From the NCBI RefSeq assembly GCF_030848945.1, contig NZ_JANHAX010000003.1, positions 592,427-656,426 of the forward strand: a DNA stretch of 64,000 bases. The letters run 5' to 3'. Each line of letters opens with the position of its first letter. Within the stretch, counting starts at the first letter, position 1. Under the pieces are notes generated by a model. That model was given only the letters and a program-made list of their open reading frames with translations. It ran no database searches and was not told the origin of the DNA. Made by a program: the position numbers and the translations under genes. This DNA is from Marimonas arenosa (GTDB lineage Bacteria; Pseudomonadota; Alphaproteobacteria; Rhodobacterales; Rhodobacteraceae). This document shows, one piece after another, positions 63,864-64,000 of this stretch.

Positions 63864-64000
63864 TCAGAAGATGAAGTCGTTTGCGTCGAGATTGGCGATA
63901 TTGACGTTGAGGAGCGTGATGGTGTTGCCCGCCAGATCGTCGATTACCACGTCGGCGCCGACCTGGGTCATGTGGCTGCCCGCGAGATCGGCGAAATTGG
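63864..64000 (-). CDS. C-terminus of an RTX-type secreted protein (partial, runs off the window)
   Basis: The last 45 codons of a minus-strand gene are visible. They read as GADVVIDDLAGNTITLLNVN and end in NLDANDFIF followed by TGA. The pattern of a hydrophobic repeat followed by a short acidic end with DFIF/DFLF is the usual C-terminus of RTX calcium-binding proteins exported by type I secretion in this family. The rest of the gene lies right of the window. Confidence 0.7.
   Translation of the reverse strand, partial: NFADLAGSHMTQVGADVVIDDLAGNTITLLNVNIANLDANDFIF

Overview
The window is a 64 kb piece of a high-GC alphaproteobacterial chromosome. Gene content and protein style point to the Rhodobacteraceae (Roseobacter-type): a urease operon with ureD first, the Anbu proteasome-like operon, the MoxR/DUF58/DUF4159 block, DUF1285, DUF2794, class III alcohol dehydrogenase, an MbfA-type iron exporter and a GAAC-N7-GAAC LexA box. 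No rRNA, CRISPR array, insertion sequence or prophage was recognised. One tRNA, tRNA-Arg(CCU), is present.

Layout. 0-1.5 kb: a FadR/GntR-type regulator with a TTG start, and isopentenyl-diphosphate isomerase. 1.8-12.6 kb (minus strand): an almost complete type II secretion system, gspE-F-G-H-I-J-L-M-(C/N-like)-D-K, without a prepilin peptidase. 12.9-16.6 kb: a divergent 1233-aa secreted Asp-box protein with its own terminator, the best candidate substrate of that system. 17-23 kb: ureD-A-orf-B-cyclase-C-E-F-G; a small membrane protein and a Tat-signal cyclase-family hydrolase are inserted in the urease operon. 23-27 kb: the Anbu operon (ATP-grasp, alpha-E, transglutaminase, Anbu). 27-33.8 kb: MoxR-DUF58-DUF4159-membrane protein. 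34.6-40.5 kb: flgI, flgL, flgK, flgE, motB. 40.6-41.9 kb: a LacI-family regulator and tRNA-Arg.

42.1-51.4 kb holds the most unusual locus: eight same-strand genes for a Ser/Thr kinase, an FHA protein with a long acidic tail, a PP2C phosphatase, three P-loop GTPases (one large and dynamin-like), a probable Roadblock/LC7 protein and an unrecognised protein. Four of the seven junctions overlap, so it reads as one phospho-regulated GTPase system. The kinase-FHA-phosphatase part resembles T6SS regulatory modules, but no T6SS structural gene is present.

51.6-64 kb is a mosaic of small units: DUF2794, an imuB mutasome gene behind a LexA box but without imuA or dnaE2 beside it, a YqcI/YcgG haem protein, cytochrome c', an I78 inhibitor lipoprotein, DUF1963, glutathione-dependent formaldehyde dehydrogenase, a histidine phosphatase, a flavin reductase, a NYN protein, a QueG-like Fe-S protein, a TetR regulator divergent from mbfA, and the C-terminus of an RTX-type protein running off the right edge.

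All functions are inferred by reading motifs and gene order. No database search was possible. Start codons that differ from the longest open frame are explained in the entries.
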